This document shows positions 47,389 through 50,058 of a DNA stretch of 50,058 bases, in pieces; the first letter of the stretch is position 1; each line of letters opens with the position of its first letter. A model generated the notes under the pieces. The model was not told the DNA's origin. It ran no database searches and saw nothing but the letters and a program-made list of their open reading frames with translations. Origin of the DNA: Bacteroides sp. (lineage in GTDB: Bacteria; Bacteroidota; Bacteroidia; Bacteroidales; Bacteroidaceae); NCBI GenBank assembly GCA_019414665.1, contig DXLO01000018.1, positions 1-50,058 of the forward strand. The letters run 5' to 3'. Made by a program: the position numbers and the translations under genes.

Positions 47389-47419
47389 CAAATGTATAGT
47401 AAAAGCATACAATATGCAA
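47389..47419 (-). promoter_or_regulatory. Early promoter with overlapping inverted repeat
   Basis: On the minus strand, TTG (47417-47419) and the -7 box TACATTTG (47389-47396) are 20 nt apart. Between them a perfect inverted repeat GCATA-CAA-TATGC (47405-47417) could be an operator of the repressor encoded just to the right. It drives the gene at 47294 and the early operon beyond it. Confidence 0.7.
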
Positions 47420-47481
47420 ACTAAAAGTGTTCATATTTTTAGCTGAAAGCCGATTTTTAACTTTTAGAAACAGTTATGTTT

Positions 47482-47907
47482 ATGGAAACAAGTGTAAAAG
47501 AGCGACTTAAACAATTTATAGATACGCTAAACATTAGCGAAAGGGAATTTTGCAGGCGCATAGGTGTGTCTTCTTCTTATGTTATGTCTATAAAAAAGTC
47601 TATTCAACCGGATAAAATGCAAGCTATTAGCATACAGTTCCCGGAACTTAATCCGCTTTGGCTTTTGCTGGGGCAGGGGGAAATGTTGTTACCTAACGAA
47701 AAGAAGGAAGGCGAACAACGGCAGAACGCAGGCGAGTTGCCTTCTTCCGAACTGTTGGCTAAGTTGCTGGAAGAAGCCAATAACGAAAAGTCGCGTTTGC
47801 TTTCAATTATAGAAAGCCAGCAGCGTACAATAGAAAGCCTTACGGATTTAAGCAAAAAAGCCAATGCCCAGACGGTAGAACATGCTGGATGTGCAAATGC
47901 CGTTTAG
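47482..47907 (+). CDS. CI-like phage repressor (HTH)
   Basis: A 141-aa protein from the ATG at 47482 (METSVKERLKQFIDTLNISE); an ATG 6 nt upstream is equally possible. An N-terminal Xre/Cro-type HTH (REFCRRIGVSSSYVMSIKKS, then IQPDKMQAISIQFPELNPLW) and the LLLGQGEML block common to Bacteroides phage repressors are visible. The C-terminal ~50 residues form a charged, probably dimerising coiled coil (SELLAKLLEEANNEKSRLLS). No protease (LexA-like) domain, so it would need an anti-repressor or other signal for induction. Opposite in direction to the early operon, as in a lambda-type switch. Confidence 0.8.
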   Translation: METSVKERLKQFIDTLNISEREFCRRIGVSSSYVMSIKKSIQPDKMQAISIQFPELNPLWLLLGQGEMLLPNEKKEGEQRQNAGELPSSELLAKLLEEANNEKSRLLSIIESQQRTIESLTDLSKKANAQTVEHAGCANAV

Positions 47908-47974
47908 TATTTGGTCGCAAAGTTCCTAAATACTGAAAAGGTTTTCATAAAGTAGTATCACACGCACGTACTTA

Positions 47975-48016
47975 TATGATAATAATATCATACAATCGCC
48001 GTATTAAAGTGATACG
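47975..48016 (+). promoter_or_regulatory. Two palindromes upstream of the integrase operon (includes site 7)
   Basis: TATGATA-ATAA-TATCATA (47975-47992) is a 7-bp inverted repeat. Eight nt further lies CGTATTA-AAG-TGATACG (48000-48016), identical to the core of site 4. They are in the 225-nt gap between the repressor and the small regulator genes. I see no clear -7 box, and an outer stem AATCGCC/GGCGATT brackets the second palindrome, so a terminator role for the repressor transcript is possible too. Confidence 0.5.
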
Positions 48017-48132
48017 AAAACAAGGCGATTTTAAGCCCATTTTCGCGTTATTTTATTTTCGCCTTATAACTATACCATTTTGGAACGAAACGCGCTTAAA
48101 TTGAAAAATCAATAAAAATAACTATTAGCTAT

Positions 48133-48318
48133 ATGGTAGAAGTAAATGTAGATAAGTTTTATAGTAACCGGGCTTTGTATCCATTTATCCCGGAGGCTGT
48201 GTTTGATGCGTTGGAAGCTGCCTACTTGTCCGGGAATGAATGTGCCCGAATACCGGAAGGGGAATATAATACAATGATGTCTAACCTTAAACGTGCGAAT
48301 TTATGCCCCGTACAATAG
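48133..48318 (+). CDS. Small protein before the integrase
   Basis: A 61-aa acidic/neutral protein (VDKFYSNRALYPFIPEAVFD, ALEAAYLSGNECARIPEGEY) with no membrane helix. Small genes of this type are common just upstream of tyrosine integrases of Bacteroides mobile elements. No function known. It overlaps the next gene by 16 nt. Confidence 0.5.
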   Translation: MVEVNVDKFYSNRALYPFIPEAVFDALEAAYLSGNECARIPEGEYNTMMSNLKRANLCPVQ

Positions 48319-48605
48319 CCAAGCCTTCGACTATAAGCGAAGGGATAAACCGCCGTTTTTTTGAAGCAATCGAAGCGATTGTAAGTTTGGGTAAGGTTAG
48401 CGCGTTGGAAGCGTTTTGTACGCTTTACGATTTAAGTGCGCCGCGTTATAGGGAAATGCGGCTTACTTATGGCGTTTCTCCGAAGCCCGGCTACCAATCA
48501 CGTTACAAGAATATAGAAGTAGAAGCGATCTATTCGCTGGTCGTTAATTATCCAATTTCTTCACGCTGGCTTATAACCGGGCGCGGTAAAATGCTTATTG
48601 AATAA
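48303..48605 (+). CDS. Putative DNA-binding regulator before the integrase
   Basis: A 100-aa basic protein. INRRFFEAIEAIVSLGKVSA and LEAFCTLYDLSAPRYREMRL form a helix-turn-helix-like core, and the C-terminus carries YPISSRWLITGRGKML, a block shared with the repressor's end and with other Bacteroides phage regulators. It may control integration or excision. It is coupled to the integrase (TAATG). Confidence 0.6.
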   Translation: MPRTIAKPSTISEGINRRFFEAIEAIVSLGKVSALEAFCTLYDLSAPRYREMRLTYGVSPKPGYQSRYKNIEVEAIYSLVVNYPISSRWLITGRGKMLIE

Positions 48606-49912
48606 TGAAATTCTCTATTAAGTACCAATTATCGCCGCGAACGGAAGGGGATAGGCTTACGGAAAACGTGCCTATACGTTTGCGGGTATCTTTTGCAGGC
48701 ATTCGTGTGGATTTGCGTTCTGGCTATGTAATAGACGCGGAAAAGTGGGACAATAATAACGCCTGCGTGAAAATCGGTGCAAAGAATAGTTTCAACCAAA
48801 CGGCAGGCGAAATAAATCGCGCTCTTACAAACCTTTCATCTATTGTTGAAGAAGTCTTAACCCGGTTTGAACTCGACAACCGCAGAACGCCAACGGCGAA
48901 AGAATTTAAGGCGGCTTTCGATGAAGCCGCCGGAAGGAAGAAGAAGGAAGTAACGCCGGACTTCTTTACTGTTTTCGACAAATTTGTAGTAGAAGCTGGA
49001 ACGGCTAATAACTGGGTTCCGGCTACCTATACGAAATTTAGCAGTTTGCGTAAACATCTGTACGCTTATATGCCCCAGCAAATACTTAACCAACTGACAA
49101 AGGAAAAGCTACAAGGCTTTGTTAAATACCTGCAAGACGCGGGACAAATGAATACGACCGTAAGCAAGTATATGAGTTATGTACGTTGGTTTCTCCGCTG
49201 GGCTTGTAACAACGGTTACTATAATGGGCTTTTGCATGAACAATATAAACCGCGTTTTAAGGGGATAGACTGCAAAGAAGTTATTTTCCTTTCATGGGAA
49301 GAACTGCAACACTTTCTAAACTATCAATTTCCGGAAAACCGCAGTTCTTTGTCGTGCGTACGTGATGTATTTTGCTTCTGCTGCTTTACCGGGTTGCGAT
49401 ATTCCGATGTAGCCCGGTTACGTCCCTGCGATGTCAAACGGACGACAAACAAGCCTTTTATATCTATCGTTACTATGAAAACCGAAGACCGTTTGCATAT
49501 AGAGCTTAACAAATACGCACTTCAAATACTTGACAAATACAAAAACATTCATTTCCCCAAAGGGTTAGCCCTTCCGGTTATCAGTAATGCGAAAATGAAT
49601 GAATACCTTAAAGAAGCTGCCGAAATAGCCGGAATAAAAGAACCCGTTAGAATAGTGTTTTTCAAGGGAAACAAACGTTATGAAAATGTTTTGCCGAAGT
49701 GCGAACTTCTTACCACGCATAGCGGAAGAAAGACGTTTATCTGCAACGCTATAAGGCTGGGTATTCCTACTAACGTTATTATGGAATGGACGGGGCATAG
49801 TGATTACAAGGCAATGAAGCCGTATATAAAAATAGTGGATGCGGTTAAAGAGGAAAATATGTCTAAATTTGACACCTTTTCCGAAGAAAGAAGAAGCAAT
49901 AGTAAAAAATAG
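48605..49912 (+). CDS. int: Tyrosine integrase
   Basis: A 435-aa site-specific recombinase of the Bacteroides type. An N-terminal Arm-DNA-binding region (YQLSPRTEGDRLTENVPIRL) and SAM-like core-binding region (LNQLTKEKLQGFVKYLQDAG) precede the catalytic domain. Catalytic residues: Arg in TGLRYSDVARLRPCDV (about 262-277), His/Arg in TTHSGRKTF (about 371-379), GHSDY (about 397-401) and Tyr in MKPYIKI (about 404-410). It inserts the genome at the host tRNA 3' end. The attachment site lies directly after the gene if the sequence is circular. Confidence 0.95.
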   Translation: MKFSIKYQLSPRTEGDRLTENVPIRLRVSFAGIRVDLRSGYVIDAEKWDNNNACVKIGAKNSFNQTAGEINRALTNLSSIVEEVLTRFELDNRRTPTAKEFKAAFDEAAGRKKKEVTPDFFTVFDKFVVEAGTANNWVPATYTKFSSLRKHLYAYMPQQILNQLTKEKLQGFVKYLQDAGQMNTTVSKYMSYVRWFLRWACNNGYYNGLLHEQYKPRFKGIDCKEVIFLSWEELQHFLNYQFPENRSSLSCVRDVFCFCCFTGLRYSDVARLRPCDVKRTTNKPFISIVTMKTEDRLHIELNKYALQILDKYKNIHFPKGLALPVISNAKMNEYLKEAAEIAGIKEPVRIVFFKGNKRYENVLPKCELLTTHSGRKTFICNAIRLGIPTNVIMEWTGHSDYKAMKPYIKIVDAVKEENMSKFDTFSEERRSNSKK

Positions 49913-49916
49913 AAAA

Positions 49917-49932
49917 CCCGAAAAAGTACCCG
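49917..49932 (+). repeat. Candidate integrase arm site
   Basis: CCCGAAAAAGTACCCG here matches CCCGGAAAAGTACCCG at 102-117 with one difference; AAAAGTACCCG also occurs on the opposite strand near 271-282. If the molecule is circular, the first two copies flank the putative attP core (about 40-63) at roughly 165 and 40 bp, as arm-type sites do. A nearby GTACCC/GGGTAC hairpin (49927-49955) follows the integrase stop. Nothing else is visible in 49913-50058. Confidence 0.4.
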
Positions 49933-50058
49933 AAAATGGCTTTACTATTTGGGTACGGTCGTACTCAATCAATAGCGTAAAATCCTGAATATTCGGCTAT
50001 TTATGAAAATGTGATAACAGTTGATTATATTTGAATATCTTGGGCTTAGAGCCGTACG

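Noticed and set aside
47336..48132. A toxin-antitoxin pair near the repressor
   Set aside because: The genes here are a single HTH repressor and small regulators linked to the integrase; no toxin-like partner is present.

Overview
The window looks like the complete genome (about 50 kb) of a temperate, tailed, non-contractile (siphovirus-type) phage or prophage of a Bacteroides-like bacterium. The Bacteroidota assignment rests on promoter boxes of the TAnnTTTG type with a TTG about 20 nt upstream, weak AT-rich ribosome sites, and protein families typical of gut Bacteroidales phages. The right end carries a tyrosine integrase. The left end carries the 3' end of a tRNA gene (T-arm plus acceptor strand), as expected for attP if the molecule is circular and was opened next to the attachment site; circularity is inferred.

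Layout. On the minus strand, read from right to left: an immunity/early region (47.4-45 kb); a recombination and replication block (45-34.8 kb: SMC-like ATPase, RecT-like annealing protein, metallo-beta-lactamase-fold protein, HU/IHF protein, initiator-like protein, helicase loader, SSB); small accessory genes (34.8-31.7 kb); packaging and head genes (31.5-18.3 kb: ParB-methyltransferase, TerS, TerL, portal, Mu F-like minor head protein, scaffold, decoration protein, major capsid); tail genes (18.3-5.3 kb: adaptors, tail tube, frameshifted chaperone, tape measure, tail tip); a diversity-generating retroelement (DGR, 5.3-2.25 kb); and a lysis cassette (1.9-0.17 kb: holin-like protein, GH108 endolysin, u-spanin). 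On the plus strand are a six-gene cassette inserted in the head region (21.8-24.0 kb) and a block of repressor, two small regulators and integrase (47.5-49.9 kb).

The most interesting system is the DGR. One template repeat (TR, 3405-3517) matches three variable repeats: one in the tail-associated target beside it (3950-4062) and two about 36 and 39 kb away, in paralogous small genes of the early recombination/replication operon (39156-39229 and 42084-42157). By hand alignment there are no indels, and all 41 mismatches (13, 15 and 13) fall at template adenines on the coding strand. In the 74-bp core shared by all four copies, 20 of 21 adenines vary and none of the 53 other positions does. The retroelement therefore appears to diversify both a surface-exposed protein and two early, apparently non-virion proteins from one template.

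Other notable structures: a 17-bp palindrome, CGTATTAnnnTAATACG, at seven places mostly upstream of transcription units, probably a phage-wide operator; a 110-bp iteron-like, hairpin-rich sequence inside the initiator gene with a near-identical copy 16 kb away between the head genes and the plus-strand cassette (candidate duplicated origin); a -1 frameshift extension of the tail assembly chaperone; a minor head protein carrying a C-terminal HExxH motif; and a DUF4406-like/DnaA-domain-IV-like fusion.
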